From the NCBI GenBank assembly GCA_023388675.1, contig JAEWFU010000273.1:1-7724 (forward strand): DNA of 7,724 nucleotides. Direction: 5' to 3'. Below, piece after piece: positions 1 through 7,200 of the stretch. How positions within the stretch are numbered: position 1 is the first letter of the stretch; every line of letters starts with the position of its first letter. The DNA comes from Pseudomonadota bacterium. GTDB taxonomy: Bacteria; Pseudomonadota; Alphaproteobacteria; Rhizobiales; Rhizobiaceae. The notes beneath the pieces are model-generated. The model had not been told where the DNA came from. It saw only the letters and a program-made list of their open reading frames with translations, and ran no database searches. Position numbers and translations under genes: made by a program.

Positions 1-565
1 GCGCCTGCGCGACGTCGTCGACGGATGGCGTCAGCCCGGTACCGATGGCCCAGACCGGCTCGTAGGCGATGACGGCGGTGGCGTGGGTTGCGCCATGCGG
101 CACCGAACCGGCGATCTGGCGCGACAGAACGTCGAGGGTCTGTCCGGCTTCTCGCTCGGCCTGCGTCTCGCCGATGCAGATGACCGCGACGATGCCAGCC
201 CGCCAGGCAGCTTCGGCCTTGGCGCGCACGTCCGCGTCGGTTTCCCCGTGGTCGGTGCGCCGCTCCGAGTGGCCGACGATGACGGCGGAAGCGCCCGCAT
301 CCTTGAGCATCTCGGCCGAAATGTCTCCGGTATGCGCGCCCTTTTCCTTCGCGTGGCAATCCTGCCCGCCGGACTTGACCGGAGTCCGGTGGAGAATTTC
401 CGACGCCCGCCACAGCAGCGTCGCGGGAACGCAGACAAGTGCCTCGGTTTCGGCTTCAAGTCCCTTCATGAAGCCGTTGCCGATCGAGACCAGCTCGCCA
501 AGCGCGGCGCTCGTGCCGTTCATCTTCCAGTTGCCGGCAACCAGCGGGCGGATACCTGGTGTCAT
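1..565 (-). CDS. tpiA: Triosephosphate isomerase (TIM), 3' end cut off by window edge
   Basis: Glycolytic and gluconeogenic cytosolic enzyme that interconverts dihydroxyacetone phosphate and glyceraldehyde 3-phosphate. Reading the minus strand from the ATG at 565-563 gives 188 residues with no stop before the window edge. Family marks are clear: GNWKMN at residues 11-16 with the catalytic lysine K14, VGHSERR at 97-103 with the electrophilic histidine H99, and [11 protein letters not shown] at 168-178 with the catalytic base E169 followed by the mobile loop 6. TIM is usually about 250 residues, so roughly 65 C-terminal residues (the last beta/alpha units and the phosphate-binding GG motif) lie outside. 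The start is supported by a purine-rich ribosome binding site, AAGGAAGGGAA, some 8 bases upstream, and by the distance of [16 protein letters not shown] from the first strand. It is divergent from ppiD. Nothing suggests damage. Confidence 0.97.
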   Translation of the reverse strand, partial: MTPGIRPLVAGNWKMNGTSAALGELVSIGNGFMKGLEAETEALVCVPATLLWRASEILHRTPVKSGGQDCHAKEKGAHTGDISAEMLKDAGASAVIVGHSERRTDHGETDADVRAKAEAAWRAGIVAVICIGETQAEREAGQTLDVLSRQIAGSVPHGATHATAVIAYEPVWAIGTGLTPSVDDVAQA

Positions 566-690
566 CGCGCGTGTTCCCTTCCTTCGGTCTCGAGGCTAGG
601 TTCTCCTACCAAAAACCGGGCACAAAGCAATCGACACCGGCCGGGAAGGACGGTATTGCCGAGGCTCACATCAGGTAACCGGAAGAAGAT
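566..690. promoter_or_regulatory. Divergent tpiA/ppiD intergenic promoter region
   Basis: These 125 bases must hold the promoters for tpiA (leftward) and for the ppiD-trp-moa series (rightward). On the minus strand a possible tpiA promoter is TTGCTT (630-625) and TAGGAG (608-603) with a 16-base spacer; it is a weak match. No convincing -35/-10 pair is visible for ppiD. Its ribosome binding site GGAAGAAG (681-688) lies just before the ATG at 691; the tpiA site AAGGAAGGGAA lies at about 573-584 on the other strand. I see no operator or attenuator for tryptophan control here. Confidence 0.35.
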
Positions 691-2577
691 ATGCTCGATT
701 CCCTCAGAAACGCCGCCAAATCCTGGATCGCCAAGCTGCTTCTCGTGATGCTGGTGCTCAGTTTCGCGGTCTGGGGCATTTCCGGACAGATTTTCGGCGG
801 CCTCGGCTCCAACGTGCTGACCGCAGGCAACACGCGCGTATCGATCCTCGAATACCGCCTCGCCTACGATCGCCAGCTCTCGCTGCTGTCGCAGCAATTC
901 GGCGTGCCGGTGACGCGCGAGCAGGCGCAGCAATTCGGCGTCGACAACCGCGTGCTGTCGCAACTCGCCGCCGGGGCCGTGCTCGACGAACAGGCGCGCG
1001 AAATGCGGCTCGGCCTTTCGCGCGACCGGCTGGCGGCGATGACGGCCGAGGATCCGGCCTTTCAGGGAGCTGACGGACGCTTCGACCGCAACCAGTTCGA
1101 TTTCGTGTTGCGCCAGATCGGAATGCGGCCGGAAGATTACCTGAAGAACCGCGAGCAGGCTGCCGTGCGCCAGCAGATCATCGAAGCGGTGTCGGACGGC
1201 ATGACGTCGCCGGACGCGTTCCTGCGCGCCGTCTCGCTCTACCAGGGCGAGGACCGCACCGTCGACTACATCGTCTTGTCGAGGTCGCTGGTGGAGCCGA
1301 TCGAGGAGCCGGCGCAGGATATACTGGAAGCGTATTTCGAGGAGAACAAGGCTAATTACGCCGCGCCGGAATACCGGCGCATCTCCTATGTCAAGCTGGA
1401 ACCAGCCGATATCACCGATCCGGCCGCGATCCAGCCGGAGGAAGTGCAGCGCTACTACGAGGAAAACGCCGCGCGCTTCACGTCCCCCGAACAGCGCAAG
1501 ATCGAGCAGCTCGTCTTTGCCGATGCCGCAACGGCGCAGACCGCAGTGGACAAGATCCGTGGCGGCGCAACCTTCGAGGAGATCGTCGCCGAGCAAGGCA
1601 AGACGATGGGCGACGTCGTGCTGGGCACGTTCAGCAAGGATGATGTAGCCGACCCCGCAATTGCCGAGGCCGCGTTTGCCCTGACCGAAGGCGACGTCAG
1701 CGACGTGGTCGACGGCGCATTCGGCTCGCTCCTCGTAAGGGTCCCGGAAATCCAGCCGGCAAAGGTTCAGCCGCTGAGCGAAGTCGAACAGCAGATTCGC
1801 GACGATATCGCGCTCGGGGAAGCGACCCGCATCCTGGACGATGTCTATGTGGGCTACGAGGATGCGCGCGCCGGCGGTGAAACGATGGCGGAAGCTGCCG
1901 CCCGCAACCGGCTGAAGGTCGTGACGGTCGAGGCAGTCGACCGCAGCGGCCGTACGCCGGAAGGCACGATCCTGACCGACCTGCCCGAATCGAACGACCT
2001 GCTCCAGGAAGCATTCGACAGTGAAGTCGGCGTCGAGAATTCGCCGCTCAATACAGGATCGTCGGGGTACCTTTTCTATGAGGTCGATGATGTCACGCAG
2101 GCACGCGACCGCACGCTCGACGAGGTTCGCGATCAGGTCGTCACCGACTGGAGGGAAAACGAGGTCGCAACGAGGCTTGCAGCCCGTGCCGAGGAAGTCG
2201 AAAAACAGGTTGCCGACGGCAAGGCCCTGACCGAGGTCGCGGAGGAGCTCGAACTCGAGGTGCAGGTCCGGCGCGGACTGAAGCGCGACGCCAACGACGC
2301 GGAACTCGGCGATGCAGGCGTCGCCGCCGTCTTCTCAGTGGCACGTGGAGAAACTGGCCTCGCACCGGCGCAGGACGGCGACGCACAGGTCGTGTTTCGC
2401 GTAACGGACGTGCTGGTGCCGGCCGATGCAGGCCCCGGTGCCCTGCCCGCCGACATGCGCGATCGTTTCGCATCCGCGATTTCGGACGACCTGCTGGACC
2501 AGCTCGTTGCACGCCTCCAGACCGAATACCCGGTGACGATCGACCGTGGTGCCGTGCAGCAGGCGCTGAGCTTCTGA
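691..2577 (+). CDS. ppiD: PpiD/SurA-like periplasmic peptidyl-prolyl isomerase-family folding factor
   Basis: A 628-residue inner-membrane-anchored protein of the PpiD family, which assists folding of proteins leaving the Sec translocon into the periplasm. The N terminus is basic (K10, K15) and followed by one hydrophobic segment at about residues 13-33, then a large periplasmic domain, as in E. coli PpiD (623 residues). Residues about 40-200 form the helical SurA_N-like chaperone region ([34 protein letters not shown]). A parvulin-like rotamase domain covers about 265-355, ending in [14 protein letters not shown] and a LLVRV strand. The histidine normally found in the first parvulin strand (HIL-type) is absent; here it reads RKIEQLVF, so isomerase activity is doubtful. 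Residues about 394-575 look like two further degenerate parvulin-like units. The start has a good ribosome binding site. It leads the operon, 8 bp before trpD. Membership of the family is firm; the role as isomerase rather than chaperone is uncertain. Confidence 0.9.
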   Translation: MLDSLRNAAKSWIAKLLLVMLVLSFAVWGISGQIFGGLGSNVLTAGNTRVSILEYRLAYDRQLSLLSQQFGVPVTREQAQQFGVDNRVLSQLAAGAVLDEQAREMRLGLSRDRLAAMTAEDPAFQGADGRFDRNQFDFVLRQIGMRPEDYLKNREQAAVRQQIIEAVSDGMTSPDAFLRAVSLYQGEDRTVDYIVLSRSLVEPIEEPAQDILEAYFEENKANYAAPEYRRISYVKLEPADITDPAAIQPEEVQRYYEENAARFTSPEQRKIEQLVFADAATAQTAVDKIRGGATFEEIVAEQGKTMGDVVLGTFSKDDVADPAIAEAAFALTEGDVSDVVDGAFGSLLVRVPEIQPAKVQPLSEVEQQIRDDIALGEATRILDDVYVGYEDARAGGETMAEAAARNRLKVVTVEAVDRSGRTPEGTILTDLPESNDLLQEAFDSEVGVENSPLNTGSSGYLFYEVDDVTQARDRTLDEVRDQVVTDWRENEVATRLAARAEEVEKQVADGKALTEVAEELELEVQVRRGLKRDANDAELGDAGVAAVFSVARGETGLAPAQDGDAQVVFRVTDVLVPADAGPGALPADMRDRFASAISDDLLDQLVARLQTEYPVTIDRGAVQQALSF

Positions 2578-2585
2578 GCGGCGCC

Positions 2586-3608
2586 ATGAGCGACTTCAAG
2601 ACCCACATAGCCAAGGTTGCGAACGGCACGCCGTTGTCCTTCGAGGAGGCGCGCGAGGCGTTCAGCATCATGATGTCTGGCGAAGCAACGCCCAGCCAGA
2701 TCGGCGGCTTCCTGATGGCGCTTCGTACGCGCGGCGAAACGGTGGACGAGATTTCCGGCGCGGTGGCCACCATGCGCGCCAAGATGCTGCCTGTCCGCGC
2801 GCCGGCCAACGCCATCGACATTGTCGGCACTGGCGGCGATGCGTCGGGCACCTACAATGTTTCCACCTGTGCCGCCTTCATCGTTGCCGGGGCCGGGGTG
2901 CCCGTCGCCAAGCACGGCAACCGCGCGCTCTCCTCGAAGTCGGGCGCGGCCGATGCGCTTGCCGCCCTCGGCGTCAACATCGAGATCGGAGCCGAAACCA
3001 TTGCGGCCTGCATCGAGGAGGCCGGGCTCGGTTTCATGTTCGCGCCGGTCCACCATTCGGCGATGCGCCATGTCGGCGCGTCGCGCGTCGAACTCGGCAC
3101 CCGCACGATTTTCAACCTGCTTGGGCCCCTTTCGAACCCTGCGGGGGTCAGACGCCAACTCGTCGGTGTGTTCGCCCCGCAATGGGTGGAGCCGATCGCA
3201 GAAGTGCTCAAGGCACAGGGTTCGGAAGCCGTATGGGTCGTGCATGGCGATGGCCTGGACGAGATGACCACCGCGGGCACGACGATGGTTGCGGCGCTCG
3301 AGAACGGCAAGATCCGCACCTTCGAGGTGCAGCCCGAGGAGGTCGGTCTGGCACGTGCAAAGCCCGAAGACCTGAAGGGCGCCGATGCCGCACACAACGC
3401 AAAGGCGCTTCGCGGCGTGCTATCCGGCGACAAGGGAGCCTACCGAGACATCGCCCTGCTCAACGCGGCCGGCGCGCTGATCGTGGCCGGCAAGGCACGT
3501 ACCCTGGCGGAAGGCATGGAGCTTGCAACCCGCTCCATAGACAACGGCTCGGCGGCATCCGCGCTCGAACTGCTGGTGCATGTCTCCAACCGGGCAGGTG
3601 CGGCATGA
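2586..3608 (+). CDS. trpD: Anthranilate phosphoribosyltransferase
   Basis: Second step of tryptophan synthesis: transfers phosphoribose from PRPP to anthranilate, giving N-(5-phosphoribosyl)-anthranilate, in the cytosol with Mg2+. The 340 residues match the usual family length. The N-terminal helical domain carries [17 protein letters not shown] (36-52). The PRPP-binding loop GTGGD is at 81-85, followed by NVST (91-94) and [21 protein letters not shown] (109-129, with key K109). [13 protein letters not shown] (173-185) includes the anthranilate-site arginine region, and GDGLDEM (221-227) holds the metal-binding D225-E226 pair. The ATG at 2586 follows the ppiD stop by 8 bp with only a weak ribosome binding site (GAGCGGC), so translation may be coupled to ppiD. 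Its stop overlaps the trpC start as ATGA. It is a stand-alone TrpD, not fused to a TrpG glutaminase domain, and no trpG lies beside it. Confidence 0.98.
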   Translation: MSDFKTHIAKVANGTPLSFEEAREAFSIMMSGEATPSQIGGFLMALRTRGETVDEISGAVATMRAKMLPVRAPANAIDIVGTGGDASGTYNVSTCAAFIVAGAGVPVAKHGNRALSSKSGAADALAALGVNIEIGAETIAACIEEAGLGFMFAPVHHSAMRHVGASRVELGTRTIFNLLGPLSNPAGVRRQLVGVFAPQWVEPIAEVLKAQGSEAVWVVHGDGLDEMTTAGTTMVAALENGKIRTFEVQPEEVGLARAKPEDLKGADAAHNAKALRGVLSGDKGAYRDIALLNAAGALIVAGKARTLAEGMELATRSIDNGSAASALELLVHVSNRAGAA

Positions 3609-4420
3609 CCGATATTCTGCGCAAGATCGAGGCCTACAAGCGCGAGGAGATCGCTGCCGCCAAGGCCGTGCTTCCTCTTGCCGAGGTAAAGGCGCGCGCG
3701 GCCGACCAGACCCCGCCGCGCGGCTTCCGCAAGGCGCTGGAGGCAAAGCATGAAGCCGGCCGGTTCGCGCTGATCGCCGAGATCAAGAAGGCGAGTCCCT
3801 CGAAGGGCCTCATCCGTGCCGATTTCGACCCGCCGGCGCTTGCGCACGCCTACGAGCAAGGGGGCGCTGCGTGCCTGTCGGTGCTGACCGACCGGCCATC
3901 GTTCCAGGGCGCGCCTGAATTCCTGACCGAAGCGCGAGCCGCCACCGCCCTGCCCGCGCTGCGCAAGGATTTCATGTTCGAGACCTATCAGGTTCACGAG
4001 GCGCGAAGCTGGGGGGCGGATGCGATCCTCGTCATCATGGCAAGCCTGTCCGACGACGAGGCGAAGGCGCTGGAGGACGAGGCGCACGGGGCCGGCATGG
4101 ACGTGCTTGTCGAGGTGCATGACGAGCCGGAACTGGATCGCGCGCTGAAGCACCTGTCGTCGCCGCTTGTCGGCATCAACAACCGCAATCTGCGCACGTT
4201 CGAGGTGAGCCTCGAAACCTCGGAGCGGCTGGCCGCGCGCATCCCCGAAGACAAGCTTATCGTCGGCGAGAGCGGTATCTTCACTAATGCCGACTGCGCG
4301 CGCCTGGCTCGCTCCGGCATCTCCACTTTCCTCGTCGGCGAAAGCCTGATGCGGCAGGCCGATGTTGCCGGCGCCACGCGGTCGCTGCTCGGGCTCGACA
4401 CGCAACGGCTCGCAGGCTGA
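3605..4420 (+). CDS. trpC: Indole-3-glycerol-phosphate synthase
   Basis: Converts 1-(o-carboxyphenylamino)-1-deoxyribulose 5-phosphate to indole-3-glycerol phosphate with loss of CO2 and water, in the cytosol. The 271 residues form one (beta/alpha)8 barrel, without the fused TrpF domain found in enterobacteria. Motifs in order: [12 protein letters not shown] (57-68; E59 and K61 catalytic), LSVLTD (91-96), LRKDFM (119-124; K121 the general acid lysine), ILVIMASL (141-148), LVEVHD (168-173; E170), [12 protein letters not shown] (190-201; N192) and VGESGI (220-225; E222 and S223). I chose the ATG at 3605, which overlaps the trpD stop by 4 bases, because [16 protein letters not shown] is the typical family start and AGG sits 6 bases upstream. 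The open frame continues far upstream, but that part is out-of-frame trpD. moaC starts 4 bp after the stop. Confidence 0.98.
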   Translation: MTDILRKIEAYKREEIAAAKAVLPLAEVKARAADQTPPRGFRKALEAKHEAGRFALIAEIKKASPSKGLIRADFDPPALAHAYEQGGAACLSVLTDRPSFQGAPEFLTEARAATALPALRKDFMFETYQVHEARSWGADAILVIMASLSDDEAKALEDEAHGAGMDVLVEVHDEPELDRALKHLSSPLVGINNRNLRTFEVSLETSERLAARIPEDKLIVGESGIFTNADCARLARSGISTFLVGESLMRQADVAGATRSLLGLDTQRLAG

Positions 4421-4424
4421 CGCC

Positions 4425-4907
4425 GTGAGCGGCCTCACGCATCTCGGCGCATCCGGCGAGGCCAACATGGTCGATGTCGGCGGCAAGCAGGAGACTGAGC
4501 GCACGGCGGTTGCGCAAGGCGCGGTGACGATGCAGCCCGCGACGCTGGCCATGATCCTCGCCGGCGACGCCAAGAAGGGAGACGTGCTTGGCACGGCCCG
4601 CATTGCCGGCATCATGGCCGCCAAGCGGACGCACGAGCTGATCCCGCTCTGCCACCCGCTCCTGCTCACCAAAGTGTCGGTCGAGATCGAGCCCGACCAT
4701 GACCTGCCCGGCCTGCGCGTCACGGCGCTCGCCCGCGTAACCGGCAAGACCGGCGTTGAAATGGAAGCGCTGACGGCCGCCTCCGTCGCCTGCCTGACGA
4801 TCTACGACATGGCCAAGGCCGCGGACCGCGCCATGAGCATTTCCGACATCCGCTTGGTGAAAAAGTCTGGCGGCAAGTCTGGCGACTACCGGCTGCAGGA
4901 CGTCTGA
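4425..4907 (+). CDS. moaC: Cyclic pyranopterin monophosphate synthase, MoaC
   Basis: Acts with MoaA in the first stage of molybdenum cofactor synthesis, converting 3',8-cyclo-7,8-dihydro-GTP to cyclic pyranopterin monophosphate in the cytosol. The 160 residues match the usual length. Visible motifs: [18 protein letters not shown] (4-21), the highly conserved [24 protein letters not shown] (56-79, with K67, H70, H77), [16 protein letters not shown] (107-122), and IYDMAKA (126-132) carrying D128 and K131, which match the E. coli active-site pair in position. The C terminus is KSGGKSGDY. The start is GTG at 4425, four bases after trpC; an upstream in-frame TTG at 4362 would add 21 unconserved residues from trpC sequence, so I rejected it. 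moeA follows after one base. No moaA, moaB, moaD or moaE is in view. Confidence 0.97.
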   Translation: MSGLTHLGASGEANMVDVGGKQETERTAVAQGAVTMQPATLAMILAGDAKKGDVLGTARIAGIMAAKRTHELIPLCHPLLLTKVSVEIEPDHDLPGLRVTALARVTGKTGVEMEALTAASVACLTIYDMAKAADRAMSISDIRLVKKSGGKSGDYRLQDV

Positions 4908-4908
4908 C

Positions 4909-6132
4909 ATGGCCGGGCTGCTGCCTGTCGACGACGCGCTGCACCGGCTGCTGGACGATGTGACGGCCCTGCCTGCCGAACGCGTTCCCGTCGGCGAGGC
5001 GGCGGGGCGTGTGCTGGCCGCCGCGATCGAGGCACGGCGGACGCAACCGCCCTTCCCCGCTTCGGCGATGGACGGTTATGCGGTGCGCGCCGCGGATATC
5101 GCCGACCAATCCACTGCTCTGACGGTTATCGGGCAGTCGATAGCCGGCAAGCGATTTGCGGGCTCGGTCGAGATCGGCCAGGCCGTGCGCATCTTTACCG
5201 GTGCCCCGGTGCCTGATGGGGCGGACGCGGTTCTACTGCAGGAAGATGCCGAGCCGGACGAAGACGGGCGAACGATCCGCGCCAGGGAAGCGGTTGCGCC
5301 CGGTCGCCACATCCGTGCTGCCGGGCTCGATTTCCGGGCCGGCGACGTCCTGTTGCCGAAAGGCCGGGTACTCGACGCGGCAGCGCTGTCGCTCGCCGCA
5401 GCTGGCAATCACCCGGTCCTTTCGGTGGTGCGCGCGCCGCTGGTGGCGATCCTGGCGACGGGCAGCGAGTTGCTGCCGCCCGGATCGGAACCGGGCCCCG
5501 ACCAGATCATCGCATCGAACGGCTATGGGGTCGCTGCGTTGGCGCGCGACGTCGGCGCGCGCGTGCTGGACCTCGGGATCGCGCCCGACGACCGCGACGT
5601 CCTCGCCGACCGCATTCGCGACGCGATCTCGGCCGGTGCCGACGTCATCGTGACGCTCGGAGGGGCGTCGGTCGGCGACCACGACCTCGTCCGCGAGGTG
5701 CTTACGGGCGAAGGCATGGCGCTCGACTTCTGGAAGATCGCCATGCGTCCCGGCAAGCCGCTGATGTTCGGCAGGTTGGGCGAGACCCGCGTTCTCGGCC
5801 TACCGGGAAATCCGGTCTCCAGCCTCGTCTGCGCGCATCTGTTCCTGAAACCGCTGCTCGCGAAGCTCGGCGGCCGCACACATGTTGCCGACATCCGCGA
5901 CGCCGTCCTTGGCGACGCCATGAAGGCCAACGATCACCGTCAGGATTATGTCCGCGCGGCGGCGGCGCACGAGGACGGCCACCTCGTCGCAAGGCCGTTC
6001 GCGGTGCAGGACTCCTCGATGCTGACGACGCTGGCGCAAGCCGATGCGCTCATCATACGCGAGCCGAATGCTGCAGCTTCCGAGGCGGGAGACGCCTGCC
6101 GCGTCCTGATGCTGCGCCGAGCGCTCACGTGA
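4909..6132 (+). CDS. moeA: Molybdopterin molybdenumtransferase, MoeA
   Basis: Last common step of molybdenum cofactor synthesis: inserts molybdate into adenylated molybdopterin, releasing AMP. The 407 residues agree with bacterial MoeA (E. coli 411). Motifs in order: PFPASAMDGYAVR (48-60, containing the invariant MDGYAVR), RIFTGAPVPDGADAV (94-108), the molybdopterin-binding domain with TGSEL (184-188), SNGY (203-206), TLGGASVGDHD (249-259), KIAMRPGKPL (276-285) and LGLPGNPVSS (296-305), then the C-terminal domain IV. The ATG at 4909 comes one base after the moaC stop; an AGGA (4897-4900) inside the moaC end is the ribosome binding site, so translation is probably coupled. The stop overlaps a small 6-bp inverted repeat (6124-6141) without a T-run. 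It is probably the last gene of the ppiD-trpDC-moaC-moeA unit, although read-through into lexA cannot be excluded. Confidence 0.97.
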   Translation: MAGLLPVDDALHRLLDDVTALPAERVPVGEAAGRVLAAAIEARRTQPPFPASAMDGYAVRAADIADQSTALTVIGQSIAGKRFAGSVEIGQAVRIFTGAPVPDGADAVLLQEDAEPDEDGRTIRAREAVAPGRHIRAAGLDFRAGDVLLPKGRVLDAAALSLAAAGNHPVLSVVRAPLVAILATGSELLPPGSEPGPDQIIASNGYGVAALARDVGARVLDLGIAPDDRDVLADRIRDAISAGADVIVTLGGASVGDHDLVREVLTGEGMALDFWKIAMRPGKPLMFGRLGETRVLGLPGNPVSSLVCAHLFLKPLLAKLGGRTHVADIRDAVLGDAMKANDHRQDYVRAAAAHEDGHLVARPFAVQDSSMLTTLAQADALIIREPNAAASEAGDACRVLMLRRALT

Positions 6133-6178
6133 CGCCGTGAGACCAAGCCAGGCCCCAAGTTCACGGTAATTTAAGCTG

Positions 6179-6207
6179 TTGCGGAACACAACTGGAACAG
6201 ATAGTGT
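6179..6207 (+). promoter_or_regulatory. Predicted lexA promoter
   Basis: In the 121-bp gap before lexA, TTGCGG (6179-6184) and TAGTGT (6202-6207) are separated by 17 bases and resemble a sigma-70-type -35/-10 pair, with moderate match to consensus. The SOS box lies between them, in the spacer, where bound LexA would block RNA polymerase. Transcription would start near 6214, leaving a leader of about 40 bases. The ribosome binding site AGAGG (6242-6246) sits 7 bases before the ATG at 6254. The promoter call is inference; its position relative to the operator makes it plausible. Confidence 0.5.
6184..6198 (+). promoter_or_regulatory. LexA operator (alphaproteobacterial SOS box)
   Basis: The sequence GAACACAACTGGAAC is a perfect GAAC-N7-GAAC, equal to GTTC-N7-GTTC on the other strand, the known direct-repeat SOS operator of alphaproteobacteria; it differs from the palindromic CTGT-N8-ACAG box of gammaproteobacteria. 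It lies 55 bases before the lexA ATG, so it implies autorepression that is relieved when RecA filaments stimulate LexA self-cleavage. Confidence 0.88.
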
Positions 6208-6209
6208 TT

Positions 6210-6224
6210 GTTCTGGTTTTGTTT
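6210..6224 (+). promoter_or_regulatory. Second, degenerate SOS box near the lexA transcription start
   Basis: GTTC-TGGTTTT-GTTT matches GTTC-N7-GTTC in 7 of 8 fixed positions, with the last C replaced by T. It starts 11 bases after the perfect box and is in the opposite orientation. It would overlap the predicted transcription start. It may be a weaker second LexA site, or simply a T/G-rich near match. Confidence 0.45.
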
Positions 6225-6253
6225 ATGGGCTGATTCCCGAAAGAGGCAACAGA

Positions 6254-6970
6254 ATGCTGACGCGCAAGCAACATGAACTGCTTCTCTTCATCCATGAAAG
6301 GCTGAAGGAAACCGGCATTCCCCCTTCCTTCGACGAGATGAAAGAGGCGCTCGATCTCGCATCCAAGTCGGGTATCCACCGGCTGATCACTGCGCTCGAG
6401 GAGCGCGGCTTCATTCGACGCCTGCCAAACCGGGCGCGGGCACTGGAAGTCCTGCGGCTGCCGGATTCGATCGCGCCGGGCCTGAATGCGGCGAGGAAAT
6501 TCTCGCCCAGCGTCATTCAGGGCAGCCTCGGGCGCAGCCCGGAGCCATCGCGCATCCAGGCAGCCAGTAATGATGACGATGCCGGGGCCGCCGTTACCAT
6601 TCCGGTGATGGGCAGGATCGCGGCGGGCGTGCCCATCGAGGCCATCCAGCACAAGACGCACTCGATCAGCGTGCCGCCGGAGATGCTTTCCGGCGGCGAG
6701 CACTATGCGCTTGAGGTCAAAGGCGACTCGATGATCGACGCCGGCATCTTCGACGGCGACACCGTCATCATTCGCGACGGCCAGACCGCCAATCCCGGCG
6801 ACATCGTGGTCGCGCTGGTGGACGATGAGGAAGCAACTCTCAAGCGGTTCCGGCGCAAGGGCGCCTCGATCGCGCTGGAGGCCGCAAATCCCGCCTACGA
6901 AACCCGCATCTTCGGCCCCGACCGCGTGAAGGTGCAGGGCAGGCTTGTCGGGCTGATCCGGCGGTATTGA
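6254..6970 (+). CDS. lexA: SOS response repressor LexA
   Basis: Transcriptional repressor of DNA-damage genes that also acts as its own protease (peptidase family S24). The 238 residues match the longer alphaproteobacterial form (E. coli 202). Residues 1-68 are the winged helix-turn-helix DNA-binding domain ([21 protein letters not shown], then [11 protein letters not shown] and [20 protein letters not shown]). A long linker of about 45 residues, partly acidic (NDDDA, 106-110), precedes the catalytic domain. The cleavage site is A124-G125 in GRIAAGVPI. The serine-lysine pair is S159 in KGDSMIDAG and K197 in ATLKRF. The ATG at 6254 is chosen because it has a ribosome binding site and begins the conserved MLTRKQ; a TTG at 6179 in frame lies within the promoter and SOS box. 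All residues needed for self-cleavage are present, so it should be inducible. Confidence 0.98.
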   Translation: MLTRKQHELLLFIHERLKETGIPPSFDEMKEALDLASKSGIHRLITALEERGFIRRLPNRARALEVLRLPDSIAPGLNAARKFSPSVIQGSLGRSPEPSRIQAASNDDDAGAAVTIPVMGRIAAGVPIEAIQHKTHSISVPPEMLSGGEHYALEVKGDSMIDAGIFDGDTVIIRDGQTANPGDIVVALVDDEEATLKRFRRKGASIALEAANPAYETRIFGPDRVKVQGRLVGLIRRY

Positions 6971-6987
6971 TCGGATCAAGCTGCATT

Positions 6988-7152
6988 CTTCGAGGCGGGC
7001 CTTCGACGAGTTCGCATCTCAGGATGAGGACTGCTGTATATCAAACCTGCGCGCGGTTGGATTGATCAAACCGCTTCGCTCATCCTGAGGCGCGAGCCCC
7101 GGGTCTTGCCTTCGACAAGCCCGAGGACAGGCTCCGCGAGCCTCGAAGGACG
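6988..7152. repeat. Pair of inverted intergenic palindromic repeats, rhizobial type
   Basis: Two related elements face each other between the convergent genes. Copy 1 (6988-7029, plus) runs from CTTCGAGG to CTCAGGATGAG. Copy 2 (7079-7152, minus) begins CTCATCCTGAG and ends with CCTCGAAGGACGC. Exact inverted arms are CTCAGGATGAG at 7018-7028 with 7079-7089 (11 bp), and CTTCGAGG at 6988-6995 with 7141-7148 (8 bp). Copy 2 holds an extra segment of about 36 bp between two copies of CGCGAGCC (7091-7098, 7135-7142). It also holds its own hairpin AGGCTC-CGC-GAGCCT (7129-7143) and CCTTCGA/TCGAAGG arms (7109-7115, 7143-7149). CCTTCGAC occurs directly at 7000-7007 and 7109-7116. The core resembles a short palindromic repeat that I recall from Mesorhizobium and Bradyrhizobium intergenic regions; there is no coding capacity. 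Confidence 0.75.
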
Positions 7153-7168
7153 CACCGACCGGTGCTTT
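7152..7168 (+). terminator. Weak candidate terminator hairpin downstream of lexA
   Basis: GCACC-GACC-GGTGC (7152-7165) forms a 5-bp GC-rich stem with a 4-base loop, followed by only three T residues on the plus strand. It lies 181 bases after the lexA stop. The short T-run makes it weak; the larger inverted repeat just upstream may do the terminating for both lexA and comEC. Confidence 0.3.
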
Positions 7169-7200
7169 GCGCGAAGGTGTTGCGATTGCATGGCGAGGTG

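Noticed and set aside
562..1596. Minus-strand open frame of 344 codons opposite ppiD that ends just inside tpiA
   Set aside because: Antisense to the conserved PpiD frame and overlapping the start of tpiA; no motif recognised.
2133..3395. Long minus-strand open frame of 420 codons opposite ppiD and trpD
   Set aside because: It lies antisense to two well-supported genes, has no recognisable domain and has the arginine-, histidine- and glycine-rich make-up typical of a GC-rich shadow frame.
4362..4424. Upstream TTG start lengthening MoaC by 21 residues into trpC
   Set aside because: The extra residues are unlike MoaC; GTG at 4425 gives the usual length and aligns D128 and K131 with the E. coli numbering.
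3440..4747. Long minus-strand open frame of 435 codons opposite trpC and moaC
   Set aside because: Same reasoning: full overlap with conserved genes and no family motifs.
6124..6141. Hairpin CTCACG-TGACGC-CGTGAG at the moeA stop as a terminator
   Set aside because: Only 6 bp of stem, no following T-run, and partly inside moeA; too weak to call.
4418..6141. Identical 12-mer TGACGCCGTGAG at the stop codons of trpC (4418-4429) and moeA (6130-6141)
   Set aside because: In 7.7 kb of GC-rich sequence one or more shared 12-mers is expected by chance, and at moaC the GTG in it is a start codon whereas after moeA it leads nowhere.
6179..6253. Upstream TTG start that would lengthen LexA by 25 residues
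   Set aside because: It would put the predicted promoter and SOS box inside the coding region, lacks a ribosome binding site, and MLTRKQ at 6254 is the family's normal start.
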